A stretch of DNA of 64,000 bases from Pandoraea anhela (GCF_902459655.1 NZ_CABPSB010000019.1:1-64000); one strand, 5' to 3'. Shown: positions 8,571-17,962, numbered from the stretch's first letter. The notes: generated by a model from the letters alone, not told the origin. Numbers and translations are program-made.

Positions 8571-8736
8571 GCCCACGCTGCGCGATAGCGTCACCTCACC
8601 ATGAGGTTGCCCAATTCATGTTTATCTGAGACAGTGGTTATGTTGCAGCGCAAACTGCGTACCTACTGCAACCGTACTCTCGTAACGAACCCCGCGGCCA
8701 GCGCCTACCGGTGCGGTGCCGCATCGCCGAGGGATC

Positions 8737-9882
8737 ATGCCACGCTCCCCATCTACCCAACGGGCGCAACACACGCCGCCGTCCGCACGCACGGCTAGCG
8801 CTTCCCGTACGTCCGCCCGCGCACGCGCGACCGGCCTCACCACGCTGCCCATCGACCTCGCCCTGCAAGGCGGCGGCGCACATGGGGCATTCACATGGGG
8901 CGTGCTCGACCGCCTGCTTGAAGCGATCTCGCACGACACGCCCCACGCACCGTTCCATATCGAGGGCATTTCCGGGACGTCCGCCGGCGCCATGAACGCC
9001 GCCGTGCTGGCCACCGGCTACGCTCGCGGCGGCCCCGAGGCCGCACGCGGCGCCCTCGAACAGTTCTGGCGGGACGTCGCTCATGCGGGCCGCTTCAGCC
9101 CGCTGCGCCGCTCGCCGCTCGACATCGTGCTCGGACGCTGGTCGCTGGATAACTCGCCGTTCTTCATGTTCTTCGATCTGGCGGCGCGCGTCGTCTCCCC
9201 ATACGATCTGTCCCCGCTCGAATTCAATCCGCTGCGCCGTCTGTTGGCCGACCACATCGATTTCGACGGCATCTCCCAAGCGGCCGACGCCAACCCGATT
9301 CAGCTTTTCATCACCGCGACCAACGTTCGCACCGGGCGCGGCCGCGTCTTCCGCAACACGGAAATCACGCCTGACGTCATGCTCGCCACTGCCTGTCTGC
9401 CGATGCTATACCGGGCCATCGACATCGATGGCGAACCCTATTGGGACGGCGGCTATGCAGGCAATCCGTCGATCACGCCCCTGGTGCGCGAAACAGCGTC
9501 GTGCGACACCATCCTCGTGCAGGTCAATCCGGTCGAGCGGCACGACGTGCCTCGCTCGGCGCGCGAGATTCTGAACCGCGTCAACGAAGTTTCGTTCAAC
9601 GCCACGCTGCTCAAGGAATTGCGGATGATCTCGGTGCTGCGTCAGGTCGTGGACGCGGGCAGCGACGAAGGCAAGCGCTGGGCGCAAATGCGCATGCACC
9701 GCATCGCCAGCAGCCTAATGACGACGCTCGGTTACTCGTCAAAGCTCTCGGCGGAATGGGACTTTCTCGTGATGCTGCGCGATGAGGGGCGCCGCTGTGC
9801 CGACGCCTTCCTTCGCGAGCACGGCGCCGATCTCGGCCACCGTTCGTCATTGGATCTCGATCCGCTTCAGGAGGCCATCTGA
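8737..9882 (+). CDS. patatin-like phospholipase
   Basis: 381 residues. All patatin catalytic elements are present: the oxyanion loop G-G-G-A-H-G (about residues 45-50), the nucleophile elbow G-T-S-A-G (about 78-82), and the D-G-G motif with the catalytic Asp (Y-W-D-G-G, about 236). It should be a serine lipid acyl hydrolase or esterase in the cytoplasm, as there is no signal peptide. Residues 1-35 are Ser/Ala/Arg-rich and probably disordered. ATG 8737 was preferred over 8716 because GAGGG precedes it. Its stop directly abuts the start of the GntP permease, so the two are translationally coupled. Confidence 0.9.
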   Translation: MPRSPSTQRAQHTPPSARTASASRTSARARATGLTTLPIDLALQGGGAHGAFTWGVLDRLLEAISHDTPHAPFHIEGISGTSAGAMNAAVLATGYARGGPEAARGALEQFWRDVAHAGRFSPLRRSPLDIVLGRWSLDNSPFFMFFDLAARVVSPYDLSPLEFNPLRRLLADHIDFDGISQAADANPIQLFITATNVRTGRGRVFRNTEITPDVMLATACLPMLYRAIDIDGEPYWDGGYAGNPSITPLVRETASCDTILVQVNPVERHDVPRSAREILNRVNEVSFNATLLKELRMISVLRQVVDAGSDEGKRWAQMRMHRIASSLMTTLGYSSKLSAEWDFLVMLRDEGRRCADAFLREHGADLGHRSSLDLDPLQEAI

Positions 9883-11331
9883 ATGGAGCTTGCCGGCATT
9901 CTGATCGGCCTGGCGCTACTCGTCTGGCTGGCTTATCGCGGATGGAGCGTGCTGCTGCTCGCACCTGCGGCGGCCATGCTCGCCGCCGCGCTCTCCGGTG
10001 AACCGATTCTCGCCCACTGGACGCAAACGTTCATGCAGAACGCCGCGCGATTCGTCGCGCAATTCTTCCCGCTGTTTCTGCTCGGCGCGCTTTTCGGCAA
10101 GTTGATGGAGGACAGCGGCGCGGTGCGCGCCATCGCCGCGTTCCTCACGGACAAACTCGGCGCACGGCGCGCGATGTTCGCCGTGGTGCTCGGCGGCGCG
10201 CTGGTCACTTATGGCGGCGTAAGCCTCTTCGTGGCGTTCTTCGTGCTCGCGCCGATGGCCCACGCGCTGTTCCGCGAAGCGAACATTCCCGTGAGGTTGA
10301 TGCCCGCGGCGATTGCGCTGGGCACGTCGACCTTCACCATGTCGGCAATGCCGGGCACACCGGCCATCCAGAACGCGATCCCGATGCCCTTCTTCGGCAC
10401 CACACCGTTCGCCGCGCCGGGGCTGGGATTGATGGCCTCCGCGATCATGCTCGGCGTCGGGCTCTGGTGGCTTGCGTGGCGCGAAGCGCAGGCGCGCCGC
10501 GCCGGGCACGGTTATGCGGAGAAAGAAGTCTGGGACAAAGCGGCCGACCCGACGGTCGTGCGCGAACGCGCCAGCGTGGCGCGCGAGTTCGATCCGGCGG
10601 AAATCGAGCAGGGCCATCGCAGCGACGCCTTGCCGGGCATCGTCACCGCAGCGCTGCCGTTGCTCGTCGTGATCGGCGGCAACTTCGTGATGAACGTCAT
10701 CGTGTTCCCGCGACTCGACGCGCGCTTTCTCGCGGAGCCGCGATGGGGCGGCATCACGTTGCAAAGCGTGGCGGGTGTGTGGGGGGTCTGCGTGGCGCTC
10801 GCCAGCGCCATCCTCGTGCTGATCATCCTGCAATGGCGACGTCTGCCCGCCCTGCGCAAGACGATGGACGCAGGCGCCAACGCCTGCGTGCTGCCGATCA
10901 TGTGTACGGCGAGCCTTGTCGGCTATGGCGGCGTCATTGCGGCGCTGCCGGGCTTCGAACTCGTACGCGACTGGGTGCTCTCGATCGACGGTGGGCCGCT
11001 CGTCTCGGTGGCCCTCTCCGCGAACCTGCTCGCCGCAATCACGGGTTCGGCATCGGGCGGGTTGACGATTGCCCTCGACGCGCTCGGCCCGGCCTACGTC
11101 AGTCTGGCCGCGCAGCACGGCATCGACCCCGCGCTGATGCACCGCGTGGCCGTGATCGCCTCCGGCACACTCGACAGCCTGCCTCACAACGGTGCGGTCG
11201 TGACACTGCTCGCCGTGTGCGGCAGCACGCACCGCGAGAGCTATCTCGATATCGTCATGACGAGCATCGTGAGTGCGCTGATCGCGCTGGTCGCGGTGAT
11301 CGTCGTCGGTTCGCTGGTGGGGACGTTCTGA
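9883..11331 (+). CDS. GntP family permease
   Basis: 482 residues and about 11-12 membrane helices. GntP features include the start ELAGILIGLALLVWLAYRG, the loop GGVSLFVAFFVLAPMA and the C-terminal SGTLDSLPHNGAVVTLL. The family are proton symporters for gluconate and other small hydroxy acids, including 3-hydroxybutyrate. The start follows directly on the patatin stop, with AGGAGG 8 bases upstream inside the patatin gene. Pairing with a patatin-type hydrolase suggests uptake of a hydroxyacid that is released from or stored as an ester; this is inference. Confidence 0.9.
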   Translation: MELAGILIGLALLVWLAYRGWSVLLLAPAAAMLAAALSGEPILAHWTQTFMQNAARFVAQFFPLFLLGALFGKLMEDSGAVRAIAAFLTDKLGARRAMFAVVLGGALVTYGGVSLFVAFFVLAPMAHALFREANIPVRLMPAAIALGTSTFTMSAMPGTPAIQNAIPMPFFGTTPFAAPGLGLMASAIMLGVGLWWLAWREAQARRAGHGYAEKEVWDKAADPTVVRERASVAREFDPAEIEQGHRSDALPGIVTAALPLLVVIGGNFVMNVIVFPRLDARFLAEPRWGGITLQSVAGVWGVCVALASAILVLIILQWRRLPALRKTMDAGANACVLPIMCTASLVGYGGVIAALPGFELVRDWVLSIDGGPLVSVALSANLLAAITGSASGGLTIALDALGPAYVSLAAQHGIDPALMHRVAVIASGTLDSLPHNGAVVTLLAVCGSTHRESYLDIVMTSIVSALIALVAVIVVGSLVGTF

Positions 11332-11442
11332 GATCGACATGTGAGGCATCGTCGCGAGCTTCGCATCAGTCCCGTGCAACCGTCCCGCGCACGAACCCGG
11401 CGCGCTGATGCCTCACGCTCGACGATCGCAGACGCAAGAAAT

Positions 11443-11465
11443 CGGGCCGGGGCGATACCGGCCCG
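11443..11465. terminator. hairpin between convergent gntP-like and AstE/AspA-like genes
   Basis: A perfect 8-base stem (CGGGCCGG / CCGGCCCG) with a 7-base loop. It has no T-run, but the location between two convergent genes fits a shared 3'-end structure. Confidence 0.4.
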
Positions 11466-11503
11466 CCTTCCCTCCCGGCGCTTGAAAGTGTTGCCCGCAA
11501 ACC

Positions 11504-12484
11504 TCAGCGATCGAGCAGTCGCCCCAGACGCATCATCGTCACGTTCACGCCGAGGTGACGCATCGACGGCTGCACGATCACGCAGTTGTCGTACGGCGTG
11601 ACGATCACGTCATCGCCATCGCGAGCGATCTCCGTGCCGGCCTTCTCGATCACTTCGAGTCCCGTGAATGGCTGAGAGAAGCGAAAGTCCATCGAGCGCG
11701 CCACAACCGGCTGCGTGATCTCCACGAACTTTTGCGATGCCGGTGTTTGCGTCAGGAACGGTGCGACGTCCGACTCGGCAACGACCCCGGCGTGACGCAG
11801 GAAGCGTGCAGCGCTGTCGAGCGCCACGTCGCGCGCGCTCCTGGCGAAGTGCTGCCCCGTCTCGATGAGCAGCGCATTCTTCGCGCTGGCCGGATCCCCG
11901 AAGCCACCGTAATCGCGCATACGCGTGCCGTTGGCGTGGCCCTTGTCGATGATGACGTGCTCGGGCGTGCCGAGTTCGGCCGCCAGCGCAATCGCCTTCT
12001 CCAGGGGGCCGGTCATCATGAGCGGTGCGGACGCCTCGTGCATCGAGTGGATATCGAGCAGCAGATCGACCGTATCGATGAACGGGCGCATCGCCCGTGC
12101 GCGTGCCAGTTCACGGCTGTGACGCTCGCCGTCGAGCGTTGACGGCGTCCACACGCGATTCATGTCCTCGTCGAGAAAACGTGTGGCGTCCGCATTCTCC
12201 GCGCTGAATTGTTCGTAGGCGCCGACATTCCCGAAGCCCAGCGACAGACGTCCGGCCGTGGGGCGCAGTCCGGAGGCGAGCAGCGCATCGACGGCAATCG
12301 CGCCGCTGACTTCGTTGCCATGCGTGAGCGCGAGAATCATCACATGCTTACCGGGCTTGCCGCTATCGAACGTATGCAGATAGTCGATACCGGTGTTGCC
12401 TTCGCGCCAACGCGTAATGTCGGGGAACGAGACTTCGATGGGGTACGCCGGCAGTGCGGCGCGGATCGCTTCGAGCGTGGTCAT
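11504..12484 (-). CDS. succinylglutamate desuccinylase/aspartoacylase family zinc hydrolase
   Basis: 326 residues. Zinc ligands of the M14 AstE/AspA group are visible: A-L-T-H-G-N-E (H and E, about residue 54) and L-L-D-I-H-S-M-H (H, about 142). Family members cleave N-acyl amino acids, such as N-succinylglutamate or N-acetylaspartate, to acid plus amino acid. There is no arginine succinyltransferase (ast) pathway around it, so the substrate is unknown. The start MTTLEAIR was chosen because GGAG lies 8 bases upstream. It follows the MHS symporter on the same strand (177-base gap) and may work on the imported compound. Confidence 0.85.
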   Translation of the reverse strand: MTTLEAIRAALPAYPIEVSFPDITRWREGNTGIDYLHTFDSGKPGKHVMILALTHGNEVSGAIAVDALLASGLRPTAGRLSLGFGNVGAYEQFSAENADATRFLDEDMNRVWTPSTLDGERHSRELARARAMRPFIDTVDLLLDIHSMHEASAPLMMTGPLEKAIALAAELGTPEHVIIDKGHANGTRMRDYGGFGDPASAKNALLIETGQHFARSARDVALDSAARFLRHAGVVAESDVAPFLTQTPASQKFVEITQPVVARSMDFRFSQPFTGLEVIEKAGTEIARDGDDVIVTPYDNCVIVQPSMRHLGVNVTMMRLGRLLDR

Positions 12485-12660
12485 GGAGAGTGCTCCGCAG
12501 GGGAATGCCACAGAAAAAGTGACGACGTCGCGCAAGGGATGACAAGGGGAGATGCGGACGTCGTCGATGCGGCGGAAATCAGTGCATCGGGTGTGGGTGA
12601 GAACGCCTGTCAGGCAAACTTCAGACGTTCATCGGACATGTCGCGAACGGTGTCCCGACC

Positions 12661-13980
12661 TCAGGCCTGCGTGGCGCGCGGCGAACCGTGCGTCACACCG
12701 ACGATCTTGCCGGCCCGCACCCGACGGGCGAGCGCCGTGACGGCCGCGATACTGAGAACGGCCGTCGCCATCACGTAGAAGCTCGGGGCGAGCTTGTTCT
12801 GCGTGGCGTCGATGAGCCAGGTCACGATAAGCGGGGCGAAGCCGCCGAAGAGCGTGACCGAGAAGTTGTACGACAGCGCCAGTCCGGTGCCTCGCGTACT
12901 CGTCGGGAAGATATCGGCGAGCAGCGCAGGCAGCGGCGCGAGACTCACGGCGATGAGCAGGCCGACCAGCGCCTGCACCAGCAGCAACGTCTGGAACGTC
13001 GGGTAGCGGTTGAGCAGGACAAACAGCGGATAGGTTGTGACACCCACGGCGATGAGCGCCCAGAGCATCACCCGGATACGGCCGAAACGATCCGACATGT
13101 GGCCGACGACGGGCGCCGCGATCATCAGCATGACACCGGTCGCGACCGCGCCGACGAACGACGACGTCGCCGGAATGTGCAGTTGCTTGACCGCATACGT
13201 CGGCATGTACAGCTTGTGGACGTAGTTGAACGCGGTGGCTGCGGCAACGACGCCTGCGCCGAGCAGCATGTTGGCGCGGTCGCGACCGAAGACTTCGCGC
13301 AGCGGCGACGTCTCCCGCTGCGTCTCGCCGAGCTTCTTGAAGTCGGCGGTCTCGTCGATGTTACGGCGGATGTAGAGACCGACCGGCCCGATGAGCAGCC
13401 CCACGGCGAAGGCGATGCGCCAGCCCCATGCGCTCAGTTGATCGGCCGTGAGCAGCAGGCTCAGCAGTGCCGAGACGCCGGCGGCGAGCACCGTTGCGAG
13501 GCCTTGCGTGGACATCTGCCAACTCGCGAAGAAGCCGCGCCGCTTCGCATCGGCGTGTTCGACCATGAAGGCCGTGGCCGCGCCGAATTCGCCGCCCGTC
13601 GAGAAGCCTTGCAGCATGCGCGCGACGATGATCATGAGCGGCGACAGAATACCGATCTGCGCGTACGTCGGTGCGAACGCGATCATCGCGGTGCCGATCA
13701 TCATCAGTCCGATCGACACCGTGAGCGACGCCTTGCGGCCGGCGCGGTCGGCGTAGCTGCCGAGGATGATCGAGCCGAGCGGACGCGTGACGAACGAGAT
13801 GCCGAACGTGCCCACGGCGAGCAGCAGCGAGGTCGTCGCGTCGTGGGCGGGGAAGAACAGCTGACCGATGGTGATGGCGAAGTAGCCGTAAATCAGCAGG
13901 TCGTAGAACTCAAGTGCGTTGCCGATACTCGCCGCGCAGATTTCGCGCCACGGGTTGTGGGGTTGGGTGTTGCCGGTCAT
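12661..13980 (-). CDS. MFS transporter, metabolite:H+ symporter (MHS) family
   Basis: 439 residues, 12 membrane helices. The N-terminus A-S-I-G-N-A-L-E-F-Y-D-L-L-I-Y-G and the loop G-S-Y-A-D-R-A-G-R-K are diagnostic of the MHS (citrate/alpha-ketoglutarate/shikimate) group. F-S-T-G-G-E-F-G-A-A supports this. It probably imports a di- or tricarboxylate with protons. It is divergent from the aconitase gene (321 bases between), which favours a tricarboxylate substrate. The 5' leader on this strand contains terminator-like hairpins (14101-14138). Confidence 0.9.
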   Translation of the reverse strand: MTGNTQPHNPWREICAASIGNALEFYDLLIYGYFAITIGQLFFPAHDATTSLLLAVGTFGISFVTRPLGSIILGSYADRAGRKASLTVSIGLMMIGTAMIAFAPTYAQIGILSPLMIIVARMLQGFSTGGEFGAATAFMVEHADAKRRGFFASWQMSTQGLATVLAAGVSALLSLLLTADQLSAWGWRIAFAVGLLIGPVGLYIRRNIDETADFKKLGETQRETSPLREVFGRDRANMLLGAGVVAAATAFNYVHKLYMPTYAVKQLHIPATSSFVGAVATGVMLMIAAPVVGHMSDRFGRIRVMLWALIAVGVTTYPLFVLLNRYPTFQTLLLVQALVGLLIAVSLAPLPALLADIFPTSTRGTGLALSYNFSVTLFGGFAPLIVTWLIDATQNKLAPSFYVMATAVLSIAAVTALARRVRAGKIVGVTHGSPRATQA

Positions 13981-14100
13981 TCCGTGCTCCTCTATATCCC
14001 TTTAATCGCGCTATACCGCTGGCGTTGGCATCGATATGTCGACGCCCGTGAGCGCGAGGATGCGCGTCGAGCCGTCTGCCAGTCTCAGGAGGCGCAGTGT

Positions 14101-14138
14101 AGGGGGCGAAAAAAGCCCCTCCGTGCCGTTTCGGCACG
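14101..14138 (-). promoter_or_regulatory. terminator-like double hairpin in the leader of the MHS symporter gene
   Basis: On the minus strand a perfect CGTGCCG-AAA-CGGCACG hairpin (14122-14138) is followed by AGGGGC-TTTTTT-CGCCCC. The second sequence can itself fold (GGGGC / GCCCC) with the T-run in the loop. The arrangement, 120 bases before the symporter start, could cause premature termination or attenuation. Confidence 0.35.
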
Positions 14139-14265
14139 CAAAGGTGCTGATTGGGGCGACGGCTGCTGCGGGTATCCGACGACCGGACGAATGACGTTCG
14201 ACGCCCCGAAATCGCCGGACGTCAGGGCAGCACAGCGGCATGGCAGCCATGCGTCATTTGCTTTG

Positions 14266-14291
14266 TTGCATTTTTATAAAAAAATATGCAA
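14266..14291. promoter_or_regulatory. TTGCAT / ATGCAA inverted repeat before the aconitase gene
   Basis: TTGCAT (14266-14271) and ATGCAA (14286-14291) flank an AT-only core ending 11 bases before the aconitase ATG. It is a candidate operator for the GntR regulator encoded downstream; this is inferred only from position and symmetry. Confidence 0.35.
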
Positions 14292-14301
14292 ACTGCGAAA
14301 C

Positions 14302-16932
14302 ATGAAAAATGCCCTCCTCCTTCCCGACACGCTGCTTGCGCTGGGCGGCGCGACTTATCGATTCGTGGATTTGCCGACGATGTTCGGCGACGTGCTGCCG
14401 CGCCTGCCGGTCGTGCTGCGATTGATGCTCGAGAACGTCGTGCGCAATCTCGACGGCGCGGAGCGCGACGCGGCCGTCGCCGGCGTGCTGGGCTGGCTGG
14501 AACATGGCACCAGCGAAGCAGAAATCGCGTTTCAGCCGACGCGCGTCCTGATGCACGACACGACCAGCACGCCGGCGCTCGTCGACATTGCCGCCATGCG
14601 CGATGCACTGGCTGAGGCTGGCGTCGATCCCTCCGTGCTCAATCCGACCCTGCGCGTCGATGTGTGCGTCGACCACTCGCTCGCCGTCGAGCACACGCGG
14701 CGCGCCGACGCCGCCGAGCGCAATCTCGAGATCGAGATGCGTCGCAATGCGGAGCGTTATCGCTTTCTGCGCTGGGCGTCGAAAACCCTCGATGGCGTGC
14801 ACATCAATCCGCCGGGCACCGGCATCATGCACACCATCAATCTCGAACAACTCGCCACCGTGGTCACGCAGCAGACAATCGACGGCCAGACATGGCTGAC
14901 GCCGGACACGCTCATCGGCACCGACAGTCACACGCCGATGATCAACGGCATCGGCGTGCTCGGCTGGGGGGTGGGCGGACTGGAAGCGCAAACGGTCATG
15001 TTCGGCATGCCGGTGATGCAACGGATTCCCGACGTCATCGGCGTGAGGCTCACGGGACGCCTGCCCGCCGGCACGTCCGCGACCGACCTCGCCCTGCGCG
15101 CGACGAACGCCTTGCGCGATATCGGCGTGTCCGGCGAGTTCGTGGAGTACTTCGGCCCCGGGGTCTCGACGCTCACGGCCGGCGAGCGCGCCGTCGTCGC
15201 CAACATGGCCCCCGAGTACGGCGCGACCACCGGTTACTTCCCGGTCGACCACACCACGCTCGATTACCTGCGCGCGACCGGCCGCGCCGAGGCGCTGATC
15301 GCGTCTGTGGAGGCCCTTTATCGACGCGCCGGTCTGTGGTTCGACGCCCACAACACGCCGCGTTACACCCGCGTGATCGAGATCGATCTCGGCACCGTCG
15401 AACTGCACGTCGCCGGGCCGCGCCGCCCGCAGGACCTGTTGCCTTACGCCAAGACGCGAAACGCCCTGCGCAACGTCGCCGGACAACCGGCGCATACGTC
15501 GGCCTCGCTCCCCGTCTGGCCCGTCGCCATCGCGGCGATCACCAGTTGCACGAACACCTCCGACCCGGCGCAACTGATCGCGGCGGGACTCGTCGCGCGG
15601 CGTGCAAGGGCGTTGGGGTTACGCGTCGCCGACTGGGTGAAGACGTCGCTCGCGCCCGGCTCGCCCGCCGCCGTCGATTACCTGCAACGCGCCGGACTCA
15701 CGGACGACCTCGCCGCCGTCGGCTTCGATATCGTCGGCTTCGGCTGTACGACCTGCATCGGCAACGCCGGGCCGCTGTCGAGACCGATCGCGCAGGCCAT
15801 CGCAGACAAATCGGCATCGCCGGTGGCCGTGCTCTCGGGCAATCGCAACTTCCCGGGACGCGTGCATCCCGATCTGAACCTCGGCTTCATCATGTCGCCG
15901 CCACTGGTCATCGCATACGCGCTCGCCGGGTCGGCCGCAATCGATCTCAGCACGGCCCCGGTGCAGACGACACCCGACGGGACGCCCGTCTACCTGAAGG
16001 ACCTGTGGCCCACGCGTGAGGAAGTCGATGCGCTCGTCGCGTCCGGCACGCGTGCCACGGACTTCAGATCGGCATTCGCCATCGCGTCGTGCAACCCGAT
16101 GTGGTCGGGGCTCGATGCGCCGCAGTCCGCCCGCTTCCCATGGCGTCCCGAGTCCACGGCGTTACGGCGCCCGCCCTTCGCTTCCCTCGATGCCGGCACA
16201 CAGTTGGGCGACTACAAGGCCTACCCGTTGCTCGCCCTGGGCGATGACGTCACGACCGATCACATCTCGCCGGCCAGCGCGATCCCGAAGCAAAGCGATG
16301 TCGCCGATTTCCTCGTGGAAAAAGGCGACGACCGCAACGATCTGAACGTTTTCGCATCGCGTCGCGGCAACTGGGAAGTGATGGTGCGCGCCGCGTTCTA
16401 CAACAAAACCCTGGTGAACCTGCTGGCCGACGATCTGCCCGTCGCGCACACGGTTCATGGACCGAGTGGCGATGTCATGTCGATCTTCGAGGCCGCACAA
16501 CGCTATCGTGCGGCCGGCGATTCGGTCGTGCTGCTCGCAGGGGCGCGCTACGGCACGGGATCGTCTCGCGACTGGGCCGCCAAGGGCCAGCGTCTTCTGG
16601 GGATTCGGGCGGTAATTGCGGTAAGCTTCGAGCGTATTCACCGTTCCAATCTGATTGGCATGGGCATTCTGCCGCTGCGGTTTCCCGCAGGCATCGACCC
16701 GGTCACGCTGGCGATCCGGCCGAACGACACGATTCACATTGCCGCCAACGCCGAGGCGATCTCGCCGCGCGGGTCCGTCGAAGTGCGCATCGAACGCGCG
16801 CACGGCGGCAGCGAGACGTTCATCGCCACCGCCGCTGTCGAGACCCGCCTCGAGGTCTCGCTGTTGCGGCAAGGCGGCGTGATTCCGTCGATTCTGCACC
16901 GGACGCTGGCGCAACACGCCAGGGCCGCGTGA
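14302..16932 (+). CDS. acnA: aconitate hydratase (AcnA-type aconitase)
   Basis: 876 residues, slightly shorter than usual AcnA. It has the V/I-G-T-D-S-H-T-P-M-I-N-G-I-G-V-L-G-W-G-V-G-G motif, the first cluster Cys in S-C-T-N-T-S, the C-T-T-C-I-G-N pair for the 4Fe-4S cluster, and the C-terminal swivel domain with A-R-Y-G-T-G-S-S-R-D-W-A. It interconverts citrate and isocitrate via aconitate. The start is ATG 14302, although no Shine-Dalgarno is visible. The reading frame stays open far upstream, but that part has no aconitase similarity. Location beside a carboxylate symporter and GntR regulator suggests a dedicated, regulated paralogue rather than the housekeeping enzyme. A methylisocitrate-type role is less likely given the AcnA-like motifs. 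Confidence 0.88.
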   Translation: MKNALLLPDTLLALGGATYRFVDLPTMFGDVLPRLPVVLRLMLENVVRNLDGAERDAAVAGVLGWLEHGTSEAEIAFQPTRVLMHDTTSTPALVDIAAMRDALAEAGVDPSVLNPTLRVDVCVDHSLAVEHTRRADAAERNLEIEMRRNAERYRFLRWASKTLDGVHINPPGTGIMHTINLEQLATVVTQQTIDGQTWLTPDTLIGTDSHTPMINGIGVLGWGVGGLEAQTVMFGMPVMQRIPDVIGVRLTGRLPAGTSATDLALRATNALRDIGVSGEFVEYFGPGVSTLTAGERAVVANMAPEYGATTGYFPVDHTTLDYLRATGRAEALIASVEALYRRAGLWFDAHNTPRYTRVIEIDLGTVELHVAGPRRPQDLLPYAKTRNALRNVAGQPAHTSASLPVWPVAIAAITSCTNTSDPAQLIAAGLVARRARALGLRVADWVKTSLAPGSPAAVDYLQRAGLTDDLAAVGFDIVGFGCTTCIGNAGPLSRPIAQAIADKSASPVAVLSGNRNFPGRVHPDLNLGFIMSPPLVIAYALAGSAAIDLSTAPVQTTPDGTPVYLKDLWPTREEVDALVASGTRATDFRSAFAIASCNPMWSGLDAPQSARFPWRPESTALRRPPFASLDAGTQLGDYKAYPLLALGDDVTTDHISPASAIPKQSDVADFLVEKGDDRNDLNVFASRRGNWEVMVRAAFYNKTLVNLLADDLPVAHTVHGPSGDVMSIFEAAQRYRAAGDSVVLLAGARYGTGSSRDWAAKGQRLLGIRAVIAVSFERIHRSNLIGMGILPLRFPAGIDPVTLAIRPNDTIHIAANAEAISPRGSVEVRIERAHGGSETFIATAAVETRLEVSLLRQGGVIPSILHRTLAQHARAA

Positions 16933-16969
16933 TGGCGAATTGCCCAATGCCGGTCGCGATGTCTCCGCG

Positions 16970-17866
16970 ATGAAATCCGAGCGCTCTATTGCCACACAAA
17001 TCCTCGATCTGATTCGGGCCGAAGCCATGCCGGTCGGGCAGCATTTGCCCGCGCAGATGCTCGCGGACAAACTGCGCATCTCCCGCTCTCCGATCAACGA
17101 AGCCCTCGCCTTGCTTCACGAGAAAGGCATTCTGGTGCGCGAGCGTAATCGCGGGTATTTCCTGGCGCAAGCGGTGCCGACGTCGGACACCGACACGGCG
17201 CAATCGCTGGGGCTCGACGAGACGGATGTCGTCACCAGCACCTACTTCCGGATCGCCGACGATTTACTGCGCGGCCAGTTGCCCGGCGAGTTTTCCGAGC
17301 AACTGATGCGTACGCGCTACGGACTGACGACGACGCAGCTGGCCGCCGTGCTCGGACGCATTCGCGACGAAGGCTGGGCCGAGCGCAAACCCGGCTATGG
17401 CTGGCAGTTCTCGTCGATGCTGACCACGCCCGACAGCCTCATCCAGACGTATCGCCTGCGGCTTGCGATCGAACCTGCGGCGCTGCTGGAGCCGGGCTAC
17501 CGGCTCGACCCGAAGGTGCTCGAACGGCTTCGCGCGGCGGAACGGCATCTGCTGGACGGCGGGATCGAGACCGACACGCCCGACCAGTTGCACGGGCGGG
17601 GCGTGCGGTTTCACGAGTCGCTCGTCGAAGCGTCGGGCAATCCCTTCTTCGTCGACACGATGCGACGCGTCACCCGCGTGCGGCGACTGCTGTCTTACCG
17701 TTCGATGCAGGACCGTGCCCGCTACCGTCCCCATGCGCAACAACATCTGGACATTCTCGAGTTGCTCGCGCGCGAGCGCAATGAGGAGGCGTCAGCACGG
17801 CTGCACGACCATCTGAAGCATACGATCGACGCCATCGGCAAGATCGCCGGCCTCCTCAAACCTTAA
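16970..17866 (+). CDS. GntR family regulator with apparent tandem winged helices and FCD domain
   Basis: 298 residues. Residues about 1-65 form a GntR winged helix (LADKLRISRSPINEALALLHEKGIL). Residues about 75-140 look like a second winged helix (LRGQLPGEFSE, YGLTTTQLAAVLGRIRDEGW). An FCD-like helical effector domain follows (about 150-290; RLAIEPAALLEP, FHESLVEASGN). One winged helix is the rule for GntR proteins, so the double arrangement is unusual. It probably senses a carboxylate and controls the aconitase/symporter region. ATG 16970 is used; an in-frame TTG at 16940 would add 10 residues. Confidence 0.85.
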   Translation: MKSERSIATQILDLIRAEAMPVGQHLPAQMLADKLRISRSPINEALALLHEKGILVRERNRGYFLAQAVPTSDTDTAQSLGLDETDVVTSTYFRIADDLLRGQLPGEFSEQLMRTRYGLTTTQLAAVLGRIRDEGWAERKPGYGWQFSSMLTTPDSLIQTYRLRLAIEPAALLEPGYRLDPKVLERLRAAERHLLDGGIETDTPDQLHGRGVRFHESLVEASGNPFFVDTMRRVTRVRRLLSYRSMQDRARYRPHAQQHLDILELLARERNEEASARLHDHLKHTIDAIGKIAGLLKP

Positions 17867-17962
17867 GCCTTAAACGTTAAACCTGAAATCTCGAACCTTG
17901 AACCCCGACCGCTAACCTTTCGCACCCTGCGCACCCTACGCACCTACGCACGACTCCCGACC
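17867..17962. repeat. degenerate short repeats between GntR and binding-protein genes
   Basis: The spacer is made of near-repeats of AAACCTT/TTAAACGTT/TTAAACCTG and GAACCTTGAACC, then CGCACCCTGCGCACCCTACGCACCTACGCAC. Low-complexity spacers of this kind arise by slippage. No gene or terminator is seen. Confidence 0.4.

Larger units (their letters stand above)
13981..14301. other. divergent control region between MHS symporter and aconitase
   Basis: 321 bases with no gene. It contains hairpins at 14101-14138 and an AT-rich segment just before the aconitase gene with a TTGCAT-N14-ATGCAA inverted repeat (14266-14291). The AT-rich tract (TTTTTATAAAAAAATAT) is the likely aconitase promoter area. 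Confidence 0.6.

Noticed and set aside
9916-11379. Long minus-strand open frame (487 codons) opposite the GntP permease
   Set aside because: It has the skewed His/Arg/Asp-rich composition of an antisense frame in high-GC DNA, no family similarity and no ribosome site. The + strand permease is unambiguous.
12688-14301. Upstream in-frame extension of the aconitase gene to 1,414 codons
   Set aside because: The extension runs antisense through the MHS symporter gene and has no aconitase similarity. The enzyme begins at 14302.
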